Positions 53,468 to 62,831 of a stretch of 64,000 nt of DNA are shown here, in pieces. The position numbers and the translations under genes were made by a program. A model generated the notes under the pieces. That model searched no databases, was not told the origin of the DNA, and worked only from the letters and a program-made list of their open reading frames with translations. The DNA is from Nitrososphaeraceae archaeon. GTDB taxonomy: Archaea; Thermoproteota; Nitrososphaeria; Nitrososphaerales; Nitrososphaeraceae. Within the stretch, counting starts at the first letter, position 1; each line of letters starts with the position of its first letter. The stretch is taken from positions 1 to 64,000 of the forward strand of contig JAJPHM010000052.1 in assembly GCA_021325295.1 (NCBI GenBank), read 5' to 3'.

Positions 53468-53588
53468 GATATTCGTGTGCTTTTAGAGCACATTTCGAAC
53501 CCGGGTCGAAGGAGTGACAGTCCCCCATACTAGACCGGACTATACAATGCTGGTCTTGATTACCAGAACATCTCTATACTACCCGGGC
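53456..53588 (-). tRNA. tRNA-Asp (GTC) with insertions in the D-loop and T-loop
   Basis: Minus strand: acceptor GCCCGGG (53588-53582) pairs perfectly with CCCGGGC (53463-53457), discriminator G at 53456. Anticodon loop CTGTCAC gives GTC (53518-53516). T-stem CCGGG/CCCGG is perfect. Two extra segments break the normal layout. One of 34 bases lies in the D-loop between two copies of GTATAG (53579-53574 and 53545-53540) and contains a CTGGT/ACCAG hairpin. One of about 24 bases lies in the T-loop after TTCGAA and contains a TGTGCT/AGCACA hairpin. Removing both leaves a 75-base tRNA with normal D-, anticodon and T-arms, with GG in the D-loop and TTC in the T-loop. They are therefore probably non-canonical introns; the exact splice sites are not fixed. 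Confidence 0.88.
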
Positions 53589-53721
53589 GCACGTAACCAA
53601 GACTTTTGAGGAAACCAATTAAAATGTTTTGTTATCATCTAGCCAAGATGGATAGGTAGATTCATTCTGAAAATGCAGCAAGACAGCAAACTGCAATTCA
53701 AAACCTATTCTGCCATCTACA

Positions 53722-55332
53722 TTACAATGCTTTGCGTATTATTGCCGAGCCCGGGTCCATGCTCTGCCACATTACGCTATATCCAAGCTTTGAGACAAGG
53801 TCGGCATGGGAGTCTTCAGGAATTCCATTCTTTGACAAAAGCACGCAGGCTTCGGCGAACTTGTTAACCCCTTCAAGCACAGTTCTCAACTTGTCTGCTT
53901 TGGATTTAGATATCAGGTACATTCCTGCCCTGACAAACCTATCATTTTTTGATGCAACTTTGGACACAAGCTCTTCTGGAACGCCGTTTTTTCTAGCCAA
54001 TTCATTAATCGAGATTATCTCTGCCTCTGGGTCCAGTTCTATCCTGAATTCAGGATCTGCAACTTTTCTTTCTATGAATTCCCTGTCTATGCTTTTCAGA
54101 TAATCAAGGATGGGTTTGATAGGTACGCTGTCGTCTTTGTACAAGATGAGCCTCTCCTTTGATATCAGAGAAGACAGCTTGGAGCATCCAAGCTCTTCAT
54201 TCACAGCCACGAATAGCTCTATTTTGCCACTTTCTGCAACGTCTAGCATCTTGCCTACTTTCCTCTCAAGATACTCTTTGGTCCAGAACCCTATGATCTC
54301 AAGGTATACTCTTCTGTTGTATTTTTCAAACATAAAATCAGGGATCAGAGCCTTCCCGCCAGATACTACGATTGGATCCGGTTCTCTTATCAACTGCCAG
54401 CCGGTTGCCGATTTTTCAAACCTTGACGCAAATTTTTCTTCAACCGCGCTATCAAACATCTCATGAACTCTAGAATATGGATCGGTTAGCAATTTTGGGA
54501 CATCTGCATCTGATATCTTGAACTGGTAAATCTTTCTGCCAGCCATCGTTTTTCTTACAATCCAAGAATCAATGTACCATTTTTTCGAAGATACAATAGA
54601 TGGAAGCAGCTTTGCAATTGATGTCCCGTACCTGTCAGTTAGCTTGAAAAGGCTCATCGGTCCGTCAAGGGAGCATACAATCTCTTTCTCTCCAGTCCTC
54701 CCATCTGAATTGCCTTCTGGCCTCTGCTGCAGATTATACATCAGCCCAAGCCTCTTTACATTTCTCAGCACGTCTTTCCAGCTGGTTCCTCCGCTTACAT
54801 AAAAGTCAAGTTTTGTACAGTTGAAAAGCAGAGTCTGCATAAGCGACAGGTTGTACCATCCCACAAGCGTTCTCTCATCCACAGGCTCAAAATGGTCAAG
54901 CACAAGGTTCTCTTCTAGATCGCCCCACATTGACTGCAGGACTTCCTTAGCAGAAATACCCAGCTTTGCCGCAACTGCACTAACTATCTCATTTCTTTCC
55001 AGATCTGTGAGTGCAAAACCCCGCCTTGCAGATTCTTCAAATAACGCTTTTCTAACAGAAAACGGGTCAGCTGCTATCCCCGTGGCCATATTAAACTCGC
55101 ATCTTCTTTCCAAAAGAGCATAGAACCCCCTGACAAGCTTGTAATCATCGTATTGCGATTCTATTGCGGCAATCCTTTTTTCCAGCAAGCCTTTTCTTTC
55201 TTTTTTCCTGTGCGACTCTTCAAACGCTTTTATCATTCTGCTGGCAAGATCCAGATCTTCAGCGTCTACACAGAACAGTGGAGTAATGCTTCCCCCTCTT
55301 GTCCTGATTCGCAAGAGCTGCAGTGGAAGCAT
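53722..55332 (-). CDS. bax1: Bax1-type nuclease, XPB partner (DUF790)
   Basis: The 536-residue protein matches the DUF790/Bax1 family: N-terminal LRIRTRGGSITPLF, a central helical region and a C-terminal nuclease-like part with LIPDFMFEKYNRRVYLEIIG (about 380-400), the PD-(D/E)xK-type core Asp...Glu. Bax1 binds XPB and cuts DNA next to the bubble opened by it, as an archaeal version of the XPB-XPG repair step. Its ATG overlaps the XPB stop by one base (TAATG), so translation is coupled. Confidence 0.9.
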   Translation of the reverse strand: MLPLQLLRIRTRGGSITPLFCVDAEDLDLASRMIKAFEESHRKKERKGLLEKRIAAIESQYDDYKLVRGFYALLERRCEFNMATGIAADPFSVRKALFEESARRGFALTDLERNEIVSAVAAKLGISAKEVLQSMWGDLEENLVLDHFEPVDERTLVGWYNLSLMQTLLFNCTKLDFYVSGGTSWKDVLRNVKRLGLMYNLQQRPEGNSDGRTGEKEIVCSLDGPMSLFKLTDRYGTSIAKLLPSIVSSKKWYIDSWIVRKTMAGRKIYQFKISDADVPKLLTDPYSRVHEMFDSAVEEKFASRFEKSATGWQLIREPDPIVVSGGKALIPDFMFEKYNRRVYLEIIGFWTKEYLERKVGKMLDVAESGKIELFVAVNEELGCSKLSSLISKERLILYKDDSVPIKPILDYLKSIDREFIERKVADPEFRIELDPEAEIISINELARKNGVPEELVSKVASKNDRFVRAGMYLISKSKADKLRTVLEGVNKFAEACVLLSKNGIPEDSHADLVSKLGYSVMWQSMDPGSAIIRKAL

Positions 55333-56834
55333 TAGTTTTTACTGCCTCCTTCTTCCAGGCTATCAATAGGGTCAGCTGGGCTTGTGTCGTCAGTGTCAAT
55401 GTCAGTGCCAGTACTGGTACCAGTTGCCTTGTATTCGTCTCCATCTCTGCTCTCACCTTCTCCTTCAGACTGGCGCAAAGCTTTCCTTCTCTTTGCACTT
55501 GTGCCTGTTTCCCTTGTCTCAGCTGATACAATTTCAATCAGTTTTGCTTTTTTTCCCTCAACCGGCTTTGGCCTCAGCAGTCTCCCCAGCCTCTGTATAA
55601 ACTCCCTTGCACTTCCAGTTCCGCTGACAATTATCCCAAGTTCTGCATCCGGAACGTCGACTCCTTCATCCAGAACTTTTGAAGTGACGATAGCGCTATA
55701 CCGGCCTTCCCTGAATCCCTTGAGAACATCCTGCCTCTCTTCTCTGCCGGTCCTGTGGGTTATGAACGGGATGAAAAACCTATCAGAAATTGCATATACT
55801 AGGCCATTATGCTGCGTAAATATTATCGTCTTTGTACCCCTGTTTTCAGCAAGGATCTCTTGGAGCTCGTCTACCTTGGCTCTGCTGTTGAGAGCTATAT
55901 CCAGAGCCTTATTCCTTGCAAGCAGAGCTTCTCTTGCCAGCTTGCTTCTTGCTGATGCCATAACCAGCTTTTGAAACGAGCCGGGATAGTTCATGTTAAA
56001 TCCCAACTTTTTGAGGCAGAGCTGATATCTTGCAAAATTACCCTTGTACTGGTCAACTTCGTCTGGCAGCATATCGACTCTTCTTCTTTCAATTTCGTAC
56101 GGCGCAAGGTGTTTTCTTTTGGCAAGGTCTTCAGGGTAAGACTGGAAAACTATGCCGCCAACAAGTCTCGGAAAGTCCTTGTGTAGGTTGTCCTCCCTTT
56201 CAATAGTAGCAGTCAGCCCAAGCCGGTAGGGAGAAGCCATCTGCTCTGCTATGGATCTGTATCCAGGCGCCGCCAGGTGATGGACTTCGTCAAAGACCAG
56301 CAGGGAGAACTTGTTGCCAATGGAAGATGCCCGTATGTACGCTGAATCATAGGTAGATACTGTGATTGGTTGTATGTCATCAATACCGCCTCCTATATTG
56401 CCTATCTTTATGGAAGGGAAATACCTTGACAGCACTGTCGTCCACTGATCCATAAGATCAAGTGTTGGAACCATGATAAGCGCAGAAGAATTTACTTTTG
56501 CAATTGCGCTAACTCCAATTAGCGTCTTGCCAGAGCCTGTAGGAAGGACTACACACCCTCTTTTACCTGCTTTATCCCAGTTGTCAAGTGCCTTTTGTTG
56601 GTAGTCTCGTAGTGAAACTCCCGGATCAAGCTCGATGAAAGGTGACGGTATTGTATCCATGACTCTGTCGTCATATTCTATTCCACTTTGCTGGACATAT
56701 CTGAGGATATCAGGATAATTTAGGGCTGGTGCCCTCAGTACGTTTGTTCTTGGATCTAACGTAGCAAATGGAACATGAGCAAGACCGCGGATCAGTATAG
56801 TGCCGCTGTCATACGTTAGCGACGCTTTAAGCAC
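55332..56834 (-). CDS. xpb: XPB/Rad25-family DNA helicase
   Basis: The 500-residue SF2 helicase has an N-terminal damage-recognition-like domain (about 1-70), Walker A LPTGSGKTLIG (about 96-106), box FDEVHHL (about 184), the XPB-specific RED motif TIEREDN (about 211-217), a thumb-like insert (about 245-310) and the second lobe with TKTIIFTQHNG, DEGVDVPDAELGI and QRLGRLLRPK. A charged low-complexity tail (about 440-500) follows, rich in Glu, Asp and Thr. It opens DNA for nucleotide excision repair together with Bax1. The start is GTG. It diverges from the ahcY gene. Confidence 0.94.
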   Translation of the reverse strand: MLKASLTYDSGTILIRGLAHVPFATLDPRTNVLRAPALNYPDILRYVQQSGIEYDDRVMDTIPSPFIELDPGVSLRDYQQKALDNWDKAGKRGCVVLPTGSGKTLIGVSAIAKVNSSALIMVPTLDLMDQWTTVLSRYFPSIKIGNIGGGIDDIQPITVSTYDSAYIRASSIGNKFSLLVFDEVHHLAAPGYRSIAEQMASPYRLGLTATIEREDNLHKDFPRLVGGIVFQSYPEDLAKRKHLAPYEIERRRVDMLPDEVDQYKGNFARYQLCLKKLGFNMNYPGSFQKLVMASARSKLAREALLARNKALDIALNSRAKVDELQEILAENRGTKTIIFTQHNGLVYAISDRFFIPFITHRTGREERQDVLKGFREGRYSAIVTSKVLDEGVDVPDAELGIIVSGTGSAREFIQRLGRLLRPKPVEGKKAKLIEIVSAETRETGTSAKRRKALRQSEGEGESRDGDEYKATGTSTGTDIDTDDTSPADPIDSLEEGGSKN

Positions 56835-56900
56835 TTGGAAAAATTTGGATAAAAAGCGTTAAAAGTCTTGCCCTTTATTGGTTGAACCTGAGATAACAAG

Positions 56901-58142
56901 TTGAGCCGCAGGCTGCAAACAAATCCTATTTCTGATCCAAAGCTTGCAGAACAGGGCAGGCGCTTATATGAATGGGCTGCAAATCGCATGACCATCCTTG
57001 AAAAATTTGCAGCCAAGAATCGCACAAAAAAACCGCTCGCAGGGTTCAAACTGGGATTGTGCCTTCACGTCACAAAGGAAACATCTGTTCTTGCCATGGC
57101 AGCAAAGAGTTTAGGCGCAGAGATAGCAATATGTTCTGCAAACCCACTTTCCGTTCAGAACGATGTTGCTGCTTTTCTATCTTCACAGGGTATCCGTACA
57201 TTTGCCTGGCGCGGAGAAACTAAAGAAGAATATGATCAATGCATAAGCTCTGTCCTTGACACCAAGCCCGATATTGTGACAGATGACGGAGGGGATCTGC
57301 ATACCGCCGCTCACAAATCTAGGACAAAGAGCATAGTCGGAGGAACAGAGGAAACAACCTCTGGCGTAAAGAGATTGCAATCTATGCAGCGTCATGGCAA
57401 GCTGGCATATCCTGTGATCGCAGTCAATAATGCGCATACAAAGCACCTGTTTGACAATCGCTATGGCACAGGCCAGAGCACTATAGATGGGATACAGAGG
57501 TCCGCTGGAGTATTGTTTGCCGGCAAGCATATGGTGGTGTCAGGCTATGGATGGGTTGGAAAAGGAGTTGCGGCAAGGGCAAAAGGCATGGGCGCAAACG
57601 TAACAATCACTGAAGTTGATCCAGTGAAAGCACTTGAGGCTCGGATGGATGGCTTTGATGTCATGAAGTTGTCTGAGGTAGCACCCTATGGAGATATTTT
57701 TGTAACCTGCACTGGCCAGACTAGCATAATAAGAAAGGAACATTTTGTAAAAATGAAAAATGGAGCAATTCTGGCAAATGCTGGTCACTTTGATGTAGAA
57801 ATCAATATTCAAGATCTACATTCTGTAGCAGATGCGCAGCCACAAACAGTAAGGCAGGATGTGGAAGAATTTCTAGTCAGAGGCAGAAAGATCTACTTGC
57901 TGGCAAAAGGTAGAGTAGTCAACCTAGTTGCGGCCAGTGGCAACCCTTCAGAGATAATGGCACTGTCATTTGCAAACCAGCTGCTCTCTATACTCCATAT
58001 TGCCGAAAATCATGACATGATGGAGCTGAAACTGTATGATGTGCCAGAAGAGATTGACGTAGCTGTAGCTCGATATGCTCTTGAAGCAATGGGAATAAAG
58101 ATCGACAGGCAGACAGAGAAGCAAAAGAAATACCAGTCTTGA
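56901..58142 (+). CDS. ahcY: S-adenosylhomocysteine hydrolase
   Basis: The 413-residue enzyme has the family marks LCLHVTKETSVLAMAAKSLG, DIVTDDGGDLHTAAH, the substrate segment RYGTGQSTIDGIQR and the NAD fold VVSGYGWVGKGVAARAKGMG, with the C-terminal YxLxxGRVVNL-like ILLAKGRVVNL. It splits S-adenosylhomocysteine into adenosine and homocysteine, removing the inhibitor made by methyltransferases. Homocysteine can then be methylated by the enzyme at 62832-63788. The start is TTG; the start region lies about 65 bases from the divergent XPB gene. Confidence 0.95.
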   Translation: MSRRLQTNPISDPKLAEQGRRLYEWAANRMTILEKFAAKNRTKKPLAGFKLGLCLHVTKETSVLAMAAKSLGAEIAICSANPLSVQNDVAAFLSSQGIRTFAWRGETKEEYDQCISSVLDTKPDIVTDDGGDLHTAAHKSRTKSIVGGTEETTSGVKRLQSMQRHGKLAYPVIAVNNAHTKHLFDNRYGTGQSTIDGIQRSAGVLFAGKHMVVSGYGWVGKGVAARAKGMGANVTITEVDPVKALEARMDGFDVMKLSEVAPYGDIFVTCTGQTSIIRKEHFVKMKNGAILANAGHFDVEINIQDLHSVADAQPQTVRQDVEEFLVRGRKIYLLAKGRVVNLVAASGNPSEIMALSFANQLLSILHIAENHDMMELKLYDVPEEIDVAVARYALEAMGIKIDRQTEKQKKYQS

Positions 58143-58257
58143 TTAATACAGGAAAGACCTTCCTTTTCTTTCAGTTTTTCATTCAGTGATAAATGCGCAT
58201 ACGGACCATGACTCTTTCTTACCAGTACCTTAAAATCGTCCGCGCGCAAGGAAGGAA

Positions 58258-59985
58258 ATGCGGATGCCGGAAAATAAAGGGTCGGAACTGATCAAAGATA
58301 ACAGCGGTAACACAACAAAACATGAAAACAGCGCAGTGATAACTAGCGCCCTTCCGTATGCAAATGGAGAGATACACCTTGGCCACATCGCTTCCACATA
58401 CCTTCCGGCAGATATCTTTACGAGGTTTCTGAGGCTTGACGGGACAAAGGCATTTCATATCTGCGCCACAGACGATTTTGGCACCCCTATCCTTATCAGG
58501 GCAGAAAAGGAAAAGAAAACGCCATCCGAATACGTGGATTTTTGGAATAGACGCGATTATGAGGATTTCAAGTCTTTGGGAATTTCATTTGATTTCTTTT
58601 CCAAGACAAGCTCGCGTGAAAATATCGAGTTCGTACAATACGTATTCAAAAAACTTTATGAAAATGGCCACATATACGAACAGAACGTTATCCAGTTCTT
58701 CTGCACATTTGATAACAAATTTCTGCCCGATCGATACGTTGTAGGTAAATGCCCTTACTGTGGAGCAGAGAACCAGTATTCTGACCTGTGTGAAAAGTGT
58801 GGCAGAGTACCGGAGAAGATACTTGACCCAAAGTGTGCTATATGTGGCAGGGAGCCTATCAAGCAGGAAAGCAAGCATTACTTTTTCCGGCTATCCGCTT
58901 TTTCTGATAGGCTCAAGAGATGGCTCTCAGAGAACCAGAACCTGCAGCCTGATGTAAAGAACTATGTGATCAACTGGATAAATGAGGGACTTCAGGATTG
59001 GGATATCACAAGGGACCTGTCATGGGGAGTCCCTGTCCCAATGCCGGATGCGGCAGAGAAGGTCTTTTACGGCTGGTTTGACAACCATCTCTGCTACATA
59101 TCATCACTTGTCAAGTTTATTGAAGACAGAGGAGGAGACGGCAAAAGATTCTGGAATCAATCACGTGTCTACCACTTTATCGGCAAAGACATAGTTTACC
59201 ACCACTACCTTTTCCTGCCTGCCATGCGCATGGGGATCAATGAGGAGTTCAAGTTGCCTGACTATATCCCCACGAGAGGACACCTTATGCTCCAGAATCA
59301 AAAGATATCAAAAAGTAGAAACTGGTATATCGGCCTGATGGAATTCACCTCCACATTCAACCCCGACTACCTGCGGTTTTACATTGCATCGATAACATCA
59401 TACACACAGACAGACCTCAACTTTGACTGGGATTCGTTTTATGAAAGGATAAACAACGAGCTTATTGCAAACATTGGCAATTTTGTAAACAGAGCGCTTT
59501 CTTTTACTCATAAAGCATTCACCGGCAGAGTCCCGGAGCCAGCTGGGAGTGCAGAGCTGACTGCCGATGACCGCGCCAGCATCCAAGAAATAGAGAAGGC
59601 CCCTCAAGAAGTCGGACTGTTACTTTCTCAAAACGAGCTTGACAAGGCCCTCAAGAGAATCCTGCAATTTACCACTCATTTCAACCAATATTTCCAGAAA
59701 AAGGAGCCCTGGAGCAATAAAACAACTGCCAATACCACACTTTACATTGCTGTAAATGCTGTGAGGACTACTGCCATCATGCTGGAGCCCTTCTTGCCAT
59801 TTTCTTCAGAGAAGGTATGGAGCCAGCTCGGGTTGAGCGGAAGCGTACATGAACAGCAGTGGAATTCTGCATGTGAACTCAGGGTTCCAGCTGGCCATGC
59901 ACTTGGAAAGGTAGAGCCAATCTTTCGCAAGATAGAGCGAGCTGAAATTGAAAAGCAAAAGGCAAAGCTGGGAAAAAGAGAATGA
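58258..59985 (+). CDS. metG: Methionyl-tRNA synthetase
   Basis: The 575-residue class I synthetase has the HIGH-type motif GEIHLGHIAS (about 40-49), the zinc-knuckle insert CPYC...CEKC...CAIC (about 165-205), the FHFIGKD-type phrase YHFIGKDIVYHH, and the KMSKS-type motif KISKSR (about 345). It ends near residue 575 without a C-terminal tRNA-binding (EMAP-like) domain. It charges tRNA with methionine. nadM starts 15 bases after its stop, so the two are likely in one operon. ATG start. Confidence 0.95.
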   Translation: MRMPENKGSELIKDNSGNTTKHENSAVITSALPYANGEIHLGHIASTYLPADIFTRFLRLDGTKAFHICATDDFGTPILIRAEKEKKTPSEYVDFWNRRDYEDFKSLGISFDFFSKTSSRENIEFVQYVFKKLYENGHIYEQNVIQFFCTFDNKFLPDRYVVGKCPYCGAENQYSDLCEKCGRVPEKILDPKCAICGREPIKQESKHYFFRLSAFSDRLKRWLSENQNLQPDVKNYVINWINEGLQDWDITRDLSWGVPVPMPDAAEKVFYGWFDNHLCYISSLVKFIEDRGGDGKRFWNQSRVYHFIGKDIVYHHYLFLPAMRMGINEEFKLPDYIPTRGHLMLQNQKISKSRNWYIGLMEFTSTFNPDYLRFYIASITSYTQTDLNFDWDSFYERINNELIANIGNFVNRALSFTHKAFTGRVPEPAGSAELTADDRASIQEIEKAPQEVGLLLSQNELDKALKRILQFTTHFNQYFQKKEPWSNKTTANTTLYIAVNAVRTTAIMLEPFLPFSSEKVWSQLGLSGSVHEQQWNSACELRVPAGHALGKVEPIFRKIERAEIEKQKAKLGKRE

Positions 59986-59999
59986 GAATGAATCTGTAA

Positions 60000-60623
60000 A
60001 TGAGCAGATACGGACGGGCAACAAGAAAACAAGCAGGAAGAGGCAGTCACATCCGTCGTCATACAGCGTCAGCTAAAGCGCATAACACCCGCGGGCTTAT
60101 GCTTGGACGCTTTCAGCCTTTTCACAACGGACACCTTGTTCTTGCCAAGCAGATCCTCAATGAATGCGAAGAGCTTGTAGTAGCAATAGGCAGTGCGCAG
60201 TTCAACTATATTGAGAAAGATCCATTTACTGCCGGCGAGAGGGTACTAATGATACACAGAACTTTTTCTTCCGAAAAAATTGACCTAGCCAGATGCTATA
60301 TCATACCTGTGGTAAATTATGAAAACAATGCAGGATGGCTGGCACACTTGAGGTCGATTATGCCACCTTTTGATATCCTATACTCTGGCAATGAATTTGT
60401 CGGCCACCTAGCGCTATACCAAGATCCAGAACTAAAGATAGCTGCCCCGGAATTTATAAAGAGAGAAGAATATAATGCGACAGGCATACGCAGGCTAATT
60501 GCAGAAGGCAGGCCATGGGAGCATTTGGTTCCACCTGCCGTAGCTTCAACAATTCATGAAATAGGCGGGGTAGAAAGGATAAAGATGCTTTCGAGGTCTG
60601 ACAGCGACCCTCTGAGGTGGTAA
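60000..60623 (+). CDS. nadM: Nicotinamide-nucleotide adenylyltransferase
   Basis: The 207-residue nucleotidyltransferase has GRFQPFHNGHL (HxGH type motif, about 37-47) and the late YNATGIRRLI (IS/TxxxR type motif, about 159-168). It makes NAD from NMN and ATP. The first 30 residues (RYGRATRKQAGRGSHIRRHT) are basic and not typical of the family; a later start is possible, although no good ATG follows before the domain (GLMLGRF). It follows metG by 15 bases. Confidence 0.9.
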   Translation: MSRYGRATRKQAGRGSHIRRHTASAKAHNTRGLMLGRFQPFHNGHLVLAKQILNECEELVVAIGSAQFNYIEKDPFTAGERVLMIHRTFSSEKIDLARCYIIPVVNYENNAGWLAHLRSIMPPFDILYSGNEFVGHLALYQDPELKIAAPEFIKREEYNATGIRRLIAEGRPWEHLVPPAVASTIHEIGGVERIKMLSRSDSDPLRW

Positions 60624-60627
60624 TGGC

Positions 60628-60756
60628 GTGGCAAAGGGTCTGAGGGCCTGCCCTGTCTGTCCGCAATGTAGCTCAAAGAAATTCAAGGTAATTGAAAACA
60701 GAAACTCGATAACGATAGTTCAGTGCCTGCAATGTGCCAAGAGAATCTCGATCTAA
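60628..60756 (+). CDS. Small zinc-ribbon protein (42 residues)
   Basis: GTG 60628 opens a frame coding 42 residues to TAA 60754-60756, five bases after nadM. It has CPVCPQC (Cys8, 11, 14) and CLQC (Cys33, 36), separated by a basic and hydrophobic stretch (KKFKVIENRNSITIVQ), the standard layout of a zinc ribbon of transcription- or RNA-binding type. The position suggests the metG-nadM transcript includes it. Confidence 0.65.
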   Translation: MAKGLRACPVCPQCSSKKFKVIENRNSITIVQCLQCAKRISI

Positions 60757-60843
60757 GCTGGTATAGTGTAACAGTTTTTCTTTACTTGTTAGAACTTTTC
60801 AAGCTAATATCTTTAACTGAACATAGACAGCTGAGCTGTCGAT

Positions 60844-61512
60844 ATGTCGCTTGACCTGACGTCATACATACCACTCATGAGTATTGTTTTCAGCTCAATG
60901 GGCATTTCGCTTGTTTTCAAAGATTATATCGCCGATCTCATTGCCACGACTGTGATAAAAAGAACAAAAGACATCAAGGTGGGTAGCAGGATCAAGATCA
61001 TGGAATCAGGCAAGGTGACAAAAGGTGACATAATGGAAACTGGGATATTGAGAACTACAATAATGGAGGTAGGTGATGGGGAGAGGCTTCCCTCGATACG
61101 CACAGGTAGGCTGATCAAGGTGCCTAACCATATGCTGATAAATAATCCTGTAATGATTTATGGCGACACAATCATCGACGAGGTAGTGGCATTTGTACCC
61201 AGACCCTACCCTGACTCGCAGCTTTTGCTTGATAGCATGAAGGAAGCCATAATGAAAAGTGGCCATGGCCTCATAGATGTGGGCCTGTACCAGAAGGACA
61301 ATAACCTTGTTATCCATGGAGTATTTGAGGTCAAGACTGCCGAGATGGCAGATGAGAGAAGCAAAATACTAAAGCATTTTCTGACAAGTACAAATCAGAC
61401 CGTTCCTGCAAATATGGTCGCAGGAGCAAATATGGTGAATGCAGATGCTAATGCTGATCAGGTCGAGATAGGCAAGATTTCGCTGCCGCTCCAGAATATA
61501 GAGCGCACCTAG
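60844..61512 (+). CDS. MscS-family mechanosensitive channel-like protein
   Basis: The 222-residue protein starts with a hydrophobic pore-lining-type helix (about 8-30) ending in FKDYIADLIATTVI, followed by the MscS beta domain (IKVGSRIKIMESGKVTKGDI, ILRTTIMEVGDG, RLIKVPNHMLINNPV) and a C-terminal alpha-beta domain. It is short for MscS because TM1 and TM2 are missing; with only one or two helices it could act as a subunit or in a larger oligomer. It would release solutes on osmotic downshock. ATG start. Confidence 0.85.
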   Translation: MSLDLTSYIPLMSIVFSSMGISLVFKDYIADLIATTVIKRTKDIKVGSRIKIMESGKVTKGDIMETGILRTTIMEVGDGERLPSIRTGRLIKVPNHMLINNPVMIYGDTIIDEVVAFVPRPYPDSQLLLDSMKEAIMKSGHGLIDVGLYQKDNNLVIHGVFEVKTAEMADERSKILKHFLTSTNQTVPANMVAGANMVNADANADQVEIGKISLPLQNIERT

Positions 61513-61661
61513 GAAAGAGACCTGTAGATTGCAATTCTCTCTTTCAATAGCCCAATTTCGCTATCTTTTGACCGTAACTGATTCCTGAGCCTTGCTATCT
61601 CTGCTATCAGCTGGCTTTTACTCATGCTTGCATATCGATTTACGTTGCTCGATAAGCTCAT
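61509..61661 (-). CDS. Short coiled-coil protein (50 residues)
   Basis: ATG 61661 opens a 50-residue frame ending in TAG 61509-61511, overlapping the MscS-like stop by three bases. The product is one long amphipathic helix (KSQLIAEIARLRNQLRSKDS, then EIGLLKERIAIYRSLS) with a clear heptad pattern of Leu/Ile, so it may form a two-helix coiled coil. Arg/Lys-rich ends might bind nucleic acid. The rest of the gap (61662-61838) shows no gene. Confidence 0.5.
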   Translation of the reverse strand: MSLSSNVNRYASMSKSQLIAEIARLRNQLRSKDSEIGLLKERIAIYRSLS

Positions 61662-61838
61662 TTACCCATCAGCCCTTCTGTCAATTGCGTTCTACAGTTA
61701 TCGAATTAATAGAAAACATCCATAGTATTCGCACGTTTACCAAGTGCTTTACAGGAATTAGCTAATTTGAAATACTTGGTAATTCTTTGATGTTGACCTA
61801 TTTATGGCAGATATCAATTATTCTCTTCTTTCAATCCC

Positions 61839-62750
61839 TCACTCTGCTTCCTTCTTTTTCCCTTTCTTCCTGTTCTTTCCATCCTGTTCTAGATAAGACA
61901 TGAGAGATTTAACCATCGGTCCCATCTTGTATACCTCTGGCATAACGTCCGCTCTGACACCATTTTTTTCCAATGCCTCTCTTGTAGAAGGTCCTACTGC
62001 AACTACAATGATATTTTCGTCAAGCATTTTACGAACTAAATCTTCAAGGGAATGAGTAGTAGCAATCCAAAAAAGGCCGGCAACAGCAGGCGGACTGGTA
62101 AATGTTATTGCCTGTACAAGCCCGGAACGCATGCCATCAATCAGCTTTAGTACAGCAGCTTCACTTGGAGAGACATAGTTAAAGCCCATTTCCTTCAGGA
62201 TTTCAGCACCGCCTTTTGAAAGGCTTTGAGAATACCTGTACGTTGAAAACTCTAACACCTCTGCCCCTTCTATCTTGAGGCTTTCTGTCAAAGTTGGCAG
62301 TTGGGAACCATGCCAGAGGATGGCAATTCTTTTGCCGGATATTCCACCAGCTTTGAGGACTTGAGCTATTCCCTCAGCAGTATTGTTATCTGGCACAATA
62401 TCTGTCTTGATCCCAAACTGGGCCAGGACAGCCTTGGGCTTGGCGCTTCTTGCAACGACAACAGAGTGTGAAAGTGCCTCGATCAATTCTCTATCTCTTC
62501 CCATTTTCTTTGATGCAGAGATCAGAGAGAATGCCCCGGGGCCAGTCATAAAGACAACATAGTCCATTTTGGACTTCAAAAAAGCCTCGACAGTATTGCG
62601 GGCCTCTGTAGATGCAGAGATCTCGCCACTTGTATCAAGGCCAACTGTAGGTGCAATATATGGAACTCCTCCAAAATTCTCTATCAGCCGAGCTAACTCG
62701 TGCGCTCTTCTGCTGGCCGTTATGGCAACAGTGAGACCTGTCAGAGACAT
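61839..62750 (-). CDS. hemD: Uroporphyrinogen-III synthase
   Basis: The 303-residue protein has the two-lobed HemD layout: GLTVAITASRRAHELARLIE and the tail VVAVGPSTREALEKNGVRAD, with the hinge-region phrases DYVVFMTGPGAF and AITFTSPPAVAGLF. It closes hydroxymethylbilane to uroporphyrinogen III, the branchpoint for heme, siroheme and cobalamin. No other tetrapyrrole gene is adjacent. The C-terminus has a lysine-rich extension (GKNRKKGKKKEAE). It follows the homocysteine methyltransferase gene by 81 bases. Confidence 0.88.
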   Translation of the reverse strand: MSLTGLTVAITASRRAHELARLIENFGGVPYIAPTVGLDTSGEISASTEARNTVEAFLKSKMDYVVFMTGPGAFSLISASKKMGRDRELIEALSHSVVVARSAKPKAVLAQFGIKTDIVPDNNTAEGIAQVLKAGGISGKRIAILWHGSQLPTLTESLKIEGAEVLEFSTYRYSQSLSKGGAEILKEMGFNYVSPSEAAVLKLIDGMRSGLVQAITFTSPPAVAGLFWIATTHSLEDLVRKMLDENIIVVAVGPSTREALEKNGVRADVMPEVYKMGPMVKSLMSYLEQDGKNRKKGKKKEAE

Positions 62751-62831
62751 CTTATCTTGGCTTCCTGTCCTTTTCTATCTATGGTTCGCTACTATCTTTA
62801 TTTTTTGCCTAATGGTTGTTTTTGCAGTTCA

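Noticed and set aside
55384-55974. 196-codon plus-strand frame inside the XPB gene
   Set aside because: Antisense shadow with Ser/Leu-rich text; XPB motifs fix the coding strand.
55332-56834. Helicase as a possible Cas3 for the CRISPR array
   Set aside because: It has the XPB RED motif and is coupled to Bax1; no HD nuclease domain or other cas gene is present.
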